The translations under genes were made by a program, and so were the position numbers. Below are positions 14,990 through 25,700 of a stretch of DNA of 64,000 bases, piece after piece (position 1 is the first letter of the stretch; the number at the start of each line of letters is the position of its first letter). The notes beneath the pieces were generated by a model that saw only the letters and a list, made by a program, of their open reading frames with translations, had not been told where the DNA came from and made no database searches. The stretch is from Plumapathes pennacea (Eukaryota; Cnidaria; Anthozoa; Antipatharia; Myriopathidae): assembly GCA_964036295.1 (NCBI GenBank), contig OZ038466.1, forward strand, positions 25,003,997 through 25,067,996. The letters are read 5' to 3'.

Positions 14990-17900
14990 TCAAGGTAGAC
15001 GACGACAACAACAGCGACAGTAACAAGAGACTAGAACAAAACGACAACAACATCAACAACAACATCAAGGTAGACGACGACAACAACGACGACAGTAACA
15101 AGAGACTAGAACAAAACGACAACAACAACATCAACAACAACATCAAGGTAGACGACGACAACAACGGCGACAGTAACAAGAGACTAGAACAAAACGACAA
15201 CAACAACAACATCAAGGTAGAAGACTGACGACGACGACGACAGTAACAAGATACAACAACAAAACGACAACAGCGACGACAACTGTGACAACAACAAAGG
15301 CGAAGACTGAAGCGAAAGGGCAGCCAAGAGACGAGAACAAAACATTCATGATAGTAGTGACAACTGCAACAGCGACGACAACTGTGACAACAATAACAAC
15401 AACAACAACAAAACCTAGAGCAACAGCGGCTGACAATAGCAACAAAACGAGCAATAGTGACAGACGTAACAACAACAAATACAGTACAACAATAATAAAC
15501 AACAGCTACAGCTGCAGCAACAACTATACCACAACAGTAGCCCCAAGTGGTAAGATTTGAGTCATTAGGGCGCCGAACGTCTTAATCATTACTCGACTTG
15601 CTTCCCACAGGTGAACGGAATATAAAGTACAAGGAGCTAAAGAAACGCGAAGAGTCCATGAATGGTAAGGAACTAACAGTTGAACGTTTTAGTCGTAGAG
15701 CCAGAGAGCTTTTGAGCATTAAGTTGTGCATGTTGTAGGAGGATTGATACTATGATCAGACTGAACCGTATTCATAAACCATTTGTACGTATGAGAGAAG
15801 TGTGACTTATGTGAAGTGTGCCCATAATTTTGCAAAAGCTGCTTCGTAAAGAAACATTTTAACTCCCGTATGAAAATGAAGTGAGGTCTTGGTGACAGCG
15901 AAGTCAAGGGAGCTTGGCAACATTCTATTCGGACGAAAGTTTTGTGAGCACAGTCCCTGGTTTGTGTTTTTACTCTCTCTTTTTTTCACAGAATTTCTGG
16001 AAAGCTTCGAGGAAACAAAGGCATCTGAACTGGCAAGTAGTTTTTCGTACTTTTGTTCTCCATACAACAACGAAAAAGAAAAAGAAAAAGAAAAAGAAAA
16101 AAAGAAATACAATTATTGAGTACCAAAGCGTGGCATAAGCATTCTAAATTTCAGTTTCTGAGAAATGCAGCACCGCCTTGACTGCTTCTTTTTCTTTTAG
16201 GAGAGGAAGCAACAGCTGGAGAGCACTGTGGTTACAATTCTGGAACACATGAGCAGGGTGAGACATGCATTCATCAATTCAGGTGCTCTTTGTAATACAA
16301 GACCCTGGACCCAGTTGTTCGAAGCACGATTAGGCTAATCCTGGGTATAAATTCTGTTTTTGTCATTTTTATACCTGAAAATGAGATTAAGCTTTCGCCC
16401 ACAAAATGACTTCCTCGCTATGTTTTGAGCAAGAAGAAACATTTTAGTTTGTCTTTGATTAGCTTAAGCTTTGAACAACAGCATTTTTGCCGGGGCCGGA
16501 GCGGAATTTGGTTCGCCAAGATATTGGTTAATCCGATTTTTTTGAACAACGATGTGTTCAAAACTGTGTAATAGTTTGGATTTTGTGTCTGCTCTTTGCC
16601 TTTAGTATTTGTCTGAGTAGTCTATAGACTTTAGTTTCTGTTTCGTCACTGTTTCTTCTTTCTCTCCAGGGTATGGTTAGGACCAAGCACCTTCCTACTC
16701 CAGCTGAACTGAGACAGATGCAGGTAATGCACCTTTGTTTCATCCAATGCCTTTGCACTCCTCGTACCGTGTTTACAGACATTTGATGCGGGATTCAAAC
16801 GGAATTTCGTTGTATTCCTCAAATATTTGTTGTAATCCAAAAAAAAGGGGGGGGGGGGGGGGAATTGGCAAAGAAAAGTATCGTCTCTCTTTCGAGTTCT
16901 GCTGACGGCCTCGATCATAGGCGTTTTTATCTTGGTCATCACAAGGCAGTGGGGTCAGAGGTGCCGTGTTTATTGCTCGAAGCTTTTGTTTCTGAGTGAG
17001 TCGTTTTTATAAAGACACACACCTCGGTTGGTTGCGTGATTTTTCAATTCTTTTCTCTCCAGGACGACTTGTCTTTCAAAGAGACTGAGATGCATAAGTC
17101 CCAGTCCACTGCTCAATCGCTCGGCTCAGGTGAGAAATATGGCAAGATACAGGGTTTATAATCATTAGTAGTTGTTAGGTGCTTGTTACAGGTGAGTGCT
17201 CCATATCTTCAGTTTACTGAGTCTCACAGCGGCCCTGGTGAAATTTATGTATACTTCTTGGTGTTAACTGCAGCTCGTATCAACGAAAGATCAATGTGGA
17301 TAGTTCTATGCATGACTCGGAAATGCGCTTTTCGACTGCGCAATCGCTTATTTTCGAGACAGTGCTAGTTCTTACACGAGGCCTTTGTTTTGTTTCTCCG
17401 TGCAGAACACGCACGTCTCAATGCGGACCTGGAGAAAGTAGAGCAGGTCAGTTTGTACATTTTGAACTTTAGAACGATCTGTCAGTATGCAAGACGACGC
17501 ACCATGACTAACAACTATTACTAAATTACCACCGCGATCTTTTCACAGCTCGAGAGCAAAATTTCCTCAGAATTGGTGAGCTTGAAAGAAAAGATCAGTA
17601 CCATGACCCAGGTAGGTTACCGTTCTCTAAACTGTGGACCCGTTCTCGCGAGGGATTGTGTGAAAGGGAAAGGAGAGGAAAAAGCCCCTTCTCTCTTCCC
17701 GTCGTCTCCCGCGCGCCCTCTTTCTTCCTTTTCCACCCTTGCCCCCTCCCCTAGAGGAGAATCTACGGAGGAGAGAGATATACTGTGATGAACTTTTTGA
17801 AACTGGGTTTTTCTTCAGTTTCTATTCAGTTTGGTCAAGATATGATAATTTCCAAATATCTAGGAAACGTTTGTGGAGGTTTTGTAATGCCTTGGCTTTT

Positions 17901-19145
17901 GTCGCTCTTTTAATTGCCAGGAACTCGAGACATACCGTGATCTTGACGCACTTAGAGACAGGTCCGACGACAAGAAAAAGGTGAGAAATCTGCCTCCTTG
18001 ATTAAAATACATCGTTGTAAACATGTGTAGAAGTAGTTTGGGATTGTAACGTTGATGTGGATATGCTGAAAGCCGGAATAAAGAATCTGTTGGCTGACGT
18101 TTAGAGCGTCAGCTTTTCGTCAGAGCAACAACAGCCTGTTTTGTTTCGTTTTTTCGTGAAAAGTCCATAAATGAAATGTCCGTCGATGCCTTTGCTGTTT
18201 TCTAACGAAGTGTTTGTTTCTATTTAAGCGTCTTCACGAAGAGAAGAAAGCTCTGTCCATGAGAAAGGAAACATTCAAGAAACGTAAGTACAGCAGCCAT
18301 CAAACATGATTAAACATGAACCGTATATGAGAGTTTGCTGATGACGCATTTGAACCTTTGCTGTTCTTTATTGTGGCAGATGTGCAGTCTCTGTCATCTC
18401 TGTATGATGCGACCAAGAGCAAGCTCTTAGAAAACGAAACCCACTCACAGGTAAAGTCCTACTGATAGCTTGCTGTGTTTGCTATCTTGTAGCAGTTTTA
18501 AACATTCTACTGTCAGTTCTATTTGTACGCCGTAACATCAAAGGAACGCCAGAATTATGCGATGGGAACTTTTAAAGTAACAATCAATTGGCCATTTCCG
18601 AGAAACCTGTTGCCTCTATTTCAAAACGAGCCCTACTGCGAAACCTTCCTTATGAAGACGAGTTTGATTTGAATTAAAATGATTTGTTTCTGGTAATGAA
18701 GAGCAAAAGTTGGCGTTGCTGTTGTCGTTCATGTACGATGTTGGGGTTCCGTATCGCTAATTGTTCTGCTTTCCTGGCGCCGGTTATGGAGTAAGGAAAC
18801 TGATAGCTCTTTCTCTGTTGTTGTTGTTGTTTATTTTCCTCATTAGTTGGGCAACATGGAACGGAAGTGGCAGCACCACGAACAGAATAACTTTGTCATG
18901 AAAGAGTGTATCCTTTTCTCTTTCTTTCTTCGACATTTTTTCTCGGGCTTTCTTTGCAACTACCCCCTTTATCTGCAAATGTCTTCCCACGGTTCAAGAC
19001 AAAGCCAATGTGTCTATCACTCCTTAATTATTGTAAAGTTATCGCGTCCAAGAGCATGGAGAGTGACTACAGACCCATCAAGCAGGAAGTTGATGTTCAT
19101 CTGGAAGAACTCAACAACATTCTGACCCAGTCTCTCAGCAAGTAG
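9103..19145 (+). CDS. IFT74: IFT74, intraflagellar transport protein 74 (29 coding exons, 595 aa)
   Basis: IFT-B1 coiled-coil subunit; with IFT81 it binds tubulin and drives cilium assembly. Exons: 9103-9199, 9345-9362, 9605-9609, 9793-9847, 10015-10092, 10372-10420, 10684-10782, 11283-11343, 11445-11504, 11989-12050, 12265-12343, 12698-12757, 13044-13106, 13571-13604, 14290-14405, 14478-14518, 14661-14740, 15611-15664, 15992-16032, 16201-16257, 16670-16723, 17063-17129, 17406-17446, 17549-17611, 17921-17980, 18229-18283, 18380-18450, 18847-18907, 19039-19145. The phases close to 1788 nt, against about 600 aa in human. The N-terminus is basic and Gly/Arg-rich (the tubulin-tail region in the family), then [15 protein letters not shown] [13 protein letters not shown], then continuous coiled coil including [41 protein letters not shown] and SDYRPIK, all matching human IFT74. 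All introns are GT-AG except the GC-AG intron after 16032. Confidence 0.97.
9605..9609 (+). other. IFT74: 5-nt microexon of IFT74
   Basis: GACTG lies between CTTTCAG and GTAAGATT. Exon 2 ends in phase 1 and exon 4 begins in phase 0, so skipping these five bases shifts frame and destroys the conserved Gly/Pro/Arg-rich segment. Inclusion gives ...[14 protein letters not shown]..., as expected for the family. Confidence 0.88.
12638..12678. repeat. (CT)n microsatellite serving as polypyrimidine tract
   Basis: About 20 CT units end 19 bases before the IFT74 exon 12 boundary at 12698. The acceptor's pyrimidine tract is therefore made largely of a length-variable microsatellite. Confidence 0.9.
13624..13981. 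mobile_element. Foldback/MITE-like inverted-repeat element in an IFT74 intron
   Basis: The left arm has GTGCAATACGGC, then GTATTTTTACGAGTCGG and TTTTATTTTTTCGAGCC. The right arm mirrors it with GGCGAGAAAAAATAAAAC, GACGAGTAAAAATAC and GCCGTATTGCAC, around a short centre near 13690-13702. TTATTACACG and CGTGTAATAA flank the hairpin, and CGTGTAATAA recurs near 13970, so the element may be about 350 bp. No coding capacity was seen. Confidence 0.7.
13981..14090. repeat. Degenerate ACCGACC short tandem repeat
   Basis: About ten imperfect copies of an ACCGACC(A/T)C-type unit, with TACCGACC and CACCGACC variants. It follows directly after the foldback element in the same IFT74 intron. Confidence 0.7.
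14735..15540. repeat. Minisatellite carrying copies of the IFT74 exon 17 splice donor
   Basis: An approximately 75-90 bp unit, ATCAAGGTAGACGACGAC followed by CAA/GAC triplets, AGTAACAAGAGACTAGAAC and more CAA triplets, is repeated. The first ATCAAG/GTAGAC is the real exon 17 end (14740). Six further copies occur near 14820, 14900, 14990, 15065, 15145 and 15210, then CAA-rich sequence to about 15540. Long Leu/Ser-rich and Val-rich minus-strand frames here are only repeat translation. Confidence 0.9.
16033..16200 (+). other. IFT74: GC-AG intron of IFT74
   Basis: Exon 19 ends GCATCTGAACTG and the intron starts GCAAGTAG. The next exon starts after TTTCTTTTAG at 16201. Reading phase 0 and the match to human EETKNQELKRK require this junction, and no GT donor nearby keeps the frame. 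GCAAGT is the usual form of the minority GC donor. Confidence 0.88.
16847..16862. repeat. G16 homopolymer in an IFT74 intron
   Basis: A run of 16 G follows an A run, in the intron between exons 21 and 22. Its length is likely to be unreliable in the assembly. Confidence 0.85.
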
Positions 19146-19305
19146 CCTCACCTCAGTAACATGCTTGTGTTGAGAAGGAATTATGTTGTTTTATCGCAAA
19201 CAAGAGCAGATAAGTAGTAGTTGCAGGTACCATCGGTATAAATCAACGGTAGTTGAGACTATTAGTTTGGCCGTTCTATACTTATTTATTGCAAAAGTAA
19301 AGAAA

Positions 19306-19311
19306 AATAAA
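19306..19311 (+). terminator. IFT74: Candidate poly(A) signal of IFT74
   Basis: AATAAA 161 nt after the IFT74 stop codon. The nearest minus-strand signal of the convergent phosphatase gene lies only about 130 bp further right. Confidence 0.55.
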
Positions 19312-19437
19312 GAAAAGTTAGCTTAAGTTTTGCTGCTTAAAACATTCCGACTAGTATTAGCACAAAACGGGAGCATTTTTCCTGTGCAAAGCATCAGTCA
19401 ATCTGTCCACCCAAACCAGTCTCGTTACCAAAACATC

Positions 19438-19443
19438 TTTATT
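19438..19443 (-). terminator. Candidate poly(A) signal of the receptor phosphatase gene
   Basis: AATAAA on the minus strand about 980 nt downstream of the stop at 20424. It would give a 3' UTR of about 1 kb lying tail-to-tail with IFT74. Other signals are possible. Confidence 0.35.
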
Positions 19444-20200
19444 ATGTATCGTACCGTCCAACTGTTTTCTTTTGAAGAAAAAATGGTACTTACACACGCA
19501 CTACACAAGATAAAACTAGAAGGCTTAATGCAATATAAAAAATAATAAAAACTACAAGCACGCAATAACATAATGCCTGTTAATTTTAGAATTCACACCA
19601 TCATGGGGTATAAACTCGTAAGATACGTGGGTTCGGTCCGCAGCAGTATGGTTATGCGAGACCTTTCCAACTACAAGATAAAACATGTATGACTTGAAAA
19701 AAAAGCTTTCTTCGGCATTTACACTTTACTATACGTAAATTCTGCACACATTACACAACGTAATGAACTAGTTAAGTTCCATTTTGAATGGCAATTATGA
19801 AAGTAAAAGTTACTTTAAAACTTGGACTGAATTGAAAAATGGCGCTACGAATAAATCAGCTGGCTAGAACAATAAATAAACTACACACTGCTTAAAACAA
19901 CACAACAAAGGAGGCGCCATGTCCCCTTTCATAACCAGTCCACTTGCCAAGTGCGCTGAAAATTATCCTAAATCAGGTCTACAGTTTGCGGTTCAACTCC
20001 TTAAGCTGAGGTTTGACTCAAACAAACTATTTGATACTTATCAACTGAAATGTCGAGCTAGTTCTTAGACTAAATATCGCACTCTATAGACAATAGTTGA
20101 ACCCTTACACTGCCAAAGCCGAATTTGATTTAACCTAGAATTTTTTAACTCTTCAACAGTCTCGCAGTGAAACACCCTAAAGCTTAAAGCCTCACTATCC

Positions 20201-20270
20201 TGAGATCACTTGACGCTTGAGATCACGTGGCGCTTAAGATTACGTGACGCTTGAGATCACTTGACGCTCG
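20201..20270. repeat. 18-bp tandem repeat in the phosphatase 3' UTR
   Basis: Four imperfect copies of GAGATCACTTGACGCTT(G/A), with ACGTGG and ACGTGA variants, lie about 150 nt downstream of the stop codon on the minus strand. Confidence 0.75.
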
Positions 20271-20423
20271 TAAATACGCTACAAGTGTTTTGCTGTATCA
20301 GCTCAGCTTACTCTATCGTCATCACGTGTACCGTAAGGCAAACGTATGTCATTTCGTACTGAATCCAAAGAAAATTTGCTGGCGTACATGCTTCAGCATA
20401 AATGTCGTGCGTGTTTACAAACA

Positions 20424-22735
20424 TCACCGAAAGTTGACGTAGTCGTTGCAGGAGTCCACAAAGAGACGTACCATGTCGTAGCAGAATTGGTACTGTTCCT
20501 GGAAACACAAAAGGACAAACGAACAGTTTTAAAGGTGTAGGAATCAAAAGAGTTAATCATTCGCAGGAGTAAAATGGCTAATGTTTGCCCATTACTTACT
20601 GCAGTCTGGACCATCAGCGGTCTCTGTGTGCGCAGGCGCCGTACGTTCTGGAACATATCGACCGTGCCTTCCAATCGCGCGCGTTCCAAGGCAATGCTGA
20701 TGGCACAGAATGTACCAGTGCGGCCACTTCCATCACTTGTGAATACAAAAAAGAAAGAGTCCAGTTAGACTTGCACTCGACTAGAGGTGAGTGTGTTTGC
20801 TTGAATTCTCGACTGGTGTCAAGATTGCTTATACAGCCTCTATATTGGCGCTAAAACTAGTTTGGCTTCTGATTGATTGAATGTACTTTCTTTCGACCTA
20901 TGTGATTCTCGCCGTTATACTGTTAATCTGACTTTTGGTTGAAATATTTTTATACGGGCTCTGTGATTCGCGATGAAACTCCTACGGCCTCTGGTCGAAA
21001 GTACTTTCTTACAGCTGAAACTACTTTGGTTTGTGATTGGTCAAAAGCTCTTTCTAACGGCCTCTGTGATTGGAGCTGTGATCACGTTGGTTGGAACTGC
21101 TCAGCTCACCTGCAATGCACTGTGGTTGGTCCGTTGCCAGTTTGTTGCTGAGCTCTTGCAATCTGTTTGATCATGTCTATGAGCCCCACTCCATTACGAG
21201 GAATACCCCGCTCAGGCCAGTCCAGAAAATGAAAGTGATGACAGTTACGCACCTCGCCACTCTGTCAAGACAGACAGACAGACACACATGTGTGTCAAAA
21301 ATGTTCGTCGAACAAAACAACGAAAACGCAAAGACATGGATTACATGAAGACTGAGTGAACCTAGCCATCTTCAGAGTCACGTGAACAACATTGAAGAGT
21401 AACGTGTGACTGTGTTTACCAGTCGCAAAACTGAATTACGATTTTTCTCGGCACCTGATTGGTTGAGGCGACAGAGCCTGTGCCCAGATTAGCCACAGTG
21501 TAACGCTGAAGCAAAAAGGGTGATTGGGCCTACCTTGGTGTTCGTAACCTTCAGCAGTCTTCTGCAGTAACCGTTCCTCATCTCCACGGATTCCACCTCC
21601 AACATTAGCAGCCCGTACATCACAAACTCCTCCCTCTGGGGCAAGTACCAAGTACAGAGACCCTAAACGCAGAAAAATGTGATCACTTCAGGCTTTAACC
21701 AACCTGATTACAGACGTAACACAGTAAAACCGAATCTGTATCTTAGTAAGGATCTCTCCCCCTCGAATTTACTCTTTTTGTCATCTTCAAGGTACATTTG
21801 AGCTACATTGACGTTTCTGTCGTAAATAGTCACAGCGAGCCCGTGCTGGATAATCTCCCGAAAAATGGTCCGAAACGACCGAAAACTTTGTCGTCTCCAA
21901 TAGGGCGCGAGAGTAGAGACGAGATAATCGTATCTGATTGAGTTTTAGGCCGTTTTTAGACCATTTTTTCGGGAGATTGTCCAGTGTGGGCTCCAAGCAA
22001 CGTCTAACAACTACTGATCTTCTGACTAAACACTCTGATTTGGAGATAAGTGTCTCTCACCTCTTCATTTTCTTGCGGCGTGGTCAACATGACTATGGTG
22101 TGAGACTCGTACTCCCAGACCGTGCGCAAGAAGTCACCAACCGTACCCCCCAAGGGCGCTTGAGTTGCAATGAATGCTTCGCGTTGTTGATAACTCTGGA
22201 GAATAAAAGTTACAATAAAGCGCTCAAACACGAATGGCGTAATAACAGCACGCTGATCGGCTTCCACTCACAACAAGTTTGAATTGTGAATTTTTGTTCT
22301 CGCGAATCTTTGGCTGAGAGATTATGGCAAAACACATCAGGAATTTGTACTATGTGATCGTATTATTGATTGTAACAGCTTCAGCAACTAACTTACATCG
22401 ACAAAGCTGGCATTTATGTAATCAGAACCAATGATTCCACTGTAAGGCCAGAGTTTCACTCGAGTCCGATCATCTAAATGTAAAGACAAAGTTAGAACCC
22501 AAAATAAGGACAACTTGGCAGACTGGCAAGGCAAGAGACGGTTCCAAACCAAAACCAACGAGGACAACAGCAAAAAGACCGGCACTAAAAGTAAAGACAA
22601 CCTCACTCAACAAAGCAACACACTCATGATCAAGTGAAACCTACATGGCAAAATGGCATATCTGTTCTTCGTCTTGTTCTCTGGCATGGAGGCACTGACA
22701 AAGGTTTCAGCATCACTCTCTCCAAGATCGAGGTT
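20424..22735 (-). other. Membrane-distal phosphatase domain D2
   Basis: Seven exons encode residues about 1343-1606. Visible motifs: [43 protein letters not shown], the loop LDWPERGIP with Glu (about 1503) in place of the general-acid Asp, and the signature [10 protein letters not shown] with Cys about 1536. It ends [13 protein letters not shown]...NFR. WPE in D2 is usual for LAR-type D2 domains, which are weak or regulatory. The Cys and Arg are retained, so residual activity or substrate binding is possible. Confidence 0.9.
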
Positions 22736-25700
22736 CTGTTCAAAGATAACGGCAGCGAAAACATAAGGAATGTGATGACTAAAGAAACATCTATGGCTGA
22801 CTAGCTAACTACACTGTCTGTCTGTTGAAAGTGATTAAGTTGGAAAGAGATACATGAATCTGTCAACGGGGGATCATTTTATCATTTACGGTTTTCGGTT
22901 ATCACTAATCTTGCAACGTTCGCCTGATTGACGCTTCAGCCGCATAACTGATTTTACATACTATACATGAGACACTACGGCAATAAACAACTGTCCAATT
23001 GTGACTGACAAAACGGCAGAGAGACATGGAAGCACGGCCAAACATGTTTCATTTGGGCTTATTTATTAGGACGCATTAGTTTGTGAAAAGGCACGGAAAT
23101 TTCGTTCGAAAGGTAACATGTCCGACACATTCTTAGGCCCGTAGCCTGCACAACAGGTGCTTTTCTCGTACCAGACTTCGAGTCACGCGGACAACAAGCC
23201 GCGCGGACCAATACACGGGCCTGTTGCCCAGGCTATTTGGCCCGCAAACGGGCACAAGGGGTCTCTCTGTTCGGGCGCTGATTGGCTTGGGAAACGTGCG
23301 CCCGAACACCTGACAGTACTTACCATAAATTCTCCCACCATGAGGGACTTGCCACTGTCAGGAACGACAGAGTTCAGCACTCGAAGTCTGTCTGTCAGAT
23401 CCCGAACGCTGAACTCTGTGGTGCCGCAAGTAACCGCTTCTGACAAAGCATCGTGGATAAAAATGTACTGAGCCTTAAAAAGCAAGCAGGAAGACGAGAA
23501 TCAGACTTCAAACGTAATGAAGTGTGAAAATGTAAATCTTCATTGCACCTACTTATGTTAATAGCTTCTTCATCAGTGGTGTAACTTACATCAGTTTGCA
23601 CCATCGTGCTCCTTTGCGCCCGGATATGGCTCACAAAACCACACACGTCCACTACCCCCTCAGCAGCCATTTGGTCCAACATGGCGTCCAAAACAATAAA
23701 GGTGCCCGAACGACCAACACCAGCACTGAATCAGAATTAAATTGATTGTTAGTAAAAGCTTAAAAAAGAGTAGCATGGAACTTGATTTCAAGGATTAAGG
23801 TCACTGCGACTGTAATCTATACTGTTCATAATATCAATAATTTAATCACTAAAAGAAAACTATCATTAACAGCAACTTATAGCTCGTTTCAGGAAAAAAG
23901 TTTCATGTGAAACATCCACAGCAGCACCTGTAGCAAAACTCTCTGGGAAGAACGTTATGTAATGTATTCGCCAGGGACAAAGCTGCATTCTGTACCTGCA
24001 GTGAATGACAATGGGCCCAGCATCCTCTGGCACGGATTTACGGACCTTCCGAAGAAAAGCTAACAAGGAGGTAGCATGAGAAGGCACGCCATGGTCAGGC
24101 CAGGCCGTGAAATGGAACTGAATCACCTCACGGATTGGAAACTCCTCTGTACTTGAGTTCTGCAAATAAAAAGTCAAGTTACCGGTACTGCGACAAGTTA
24201 AGTCTTCATCAACACAATGACATTAGAACCATGATCGTGAAAGAGGGACAGCGACTTTAAAGGTCCCGGTTCCCACCCCCTACATAAGCGACCTTGCCAC
24301 TTTACCGGAAGTAATGACTTTGGCAGAATTTTTTTAAAAGGACATCCCGTATCCCGCCGCTAAGAAATCCCGCTTCCCGCTTCTCTTGTCCCGCCTACCG
24401 TGCCCCCCCCCCCCCCCCCCCACAAGAGCGTGACCGTGACTAAACTCCACAAGTAAACTATCAGCAATTTTGTTTTTAAAACGGTAGCACGTATTGAGCT
24501 GCACTTGACTTTGGCTCTATCGAGTTTCCGATTTTTTATTTTTTATTTTTTATTTCATTTTAGTTCATTTTAATTAATTATTTATTTTTTTACTTCTTTT
24601 TTATTTAGTCCTCTCACCATTTGTATGGTCAGCTTTCGGATGACATAATCTGCTAACTCTTCCTCTTCTCCCGGGCAAACAGTGATGGAACCGTACGTCT
24701 CTGATTCGGTACTCGGCCAGTACTTCACGCATTTTATCTGTGATCCAGTGAAAAAGAAATACAGGAAACAACAATTATAAACTCATGCCCAATTGCAAAC
24801 TTTTTCCCCATTTATTCTTATCCACGTTTCATAAGAATGTCTCCTAACTCATTCCCCCCCCCCCCCCCCCCCCACTGTCAGTCTATTCTAAAACCTTACC
24901 CTTCCTCGCTCCACAACATTTGTCACCATGACAATCACGCATACTCGCTGTTCCCAGACCATACGCCAGAAATCGCTAAAAGTACTTGCCACGGGACCTG
25001 TAGAATGGATGCAGAACATAATAGTAAGATAAAATGTCTGCGAAGGCATGAGTCCGAACGTTTCCCGCTATTTTGGTCACGTGACGTGTGTGGGCTCGAC
25101 TGCAGCGCAGTGCAGCATGATTGTTTGGGTAAGTAGCGGTTATTTTCCCAAATTTAGACGTACTTTAGTAACAGTAAACGTTCTAGACAAACATTTCTAC
25201 CCCCTGTTCGCAGGTTTTATTGTTGCGGGGAAGTTCGTTCAGTTTTCAGGGAAATATTTCGATGAAGACGATTTCTTCAACTTTCTGCCGTGTCATTTCT
25301 TTCCTAGATACAAATGGCGCTTTTTTTCTCCAGTGGCCGTAGCCATCCCCTAATTCAAGCTTTTACATTCTGTTATGGCACTATCGTAGTCATAATGTAT
25401 TTTCTTGCAGTCGACAAATCCATTGTGGAAATACAAAACAGTACTCGGCGAGCAGAACCACGCGGCTCAGCTCGCAGGGTAACAAAACAGAACTTCGAGT
25501 ACTAAATTCGTAAAGATGCTGAACTCTTAGATTCACATATGAGTTGTATTATTCTTACCTTGGGTAGCGATAAATTTGTAGTGATGGTTGTATCCCTGAG
25601 GATTGAATAGAAAATAAAACAAAGGAGTTAAACACATACTCTATTTCTTTTCACTTCCAAGCTCAAATGCAGAATAATCGTTTAAAGGAAATATATTTTC

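Noticed and set aside
14757-15560. Leu/Ser-rich, Val-rich and Thr-rich open frames on both strands
   Set aside because: Translations of the CAA/GAC minisatellite in an IFT74 intron, with no independent coding evidence.
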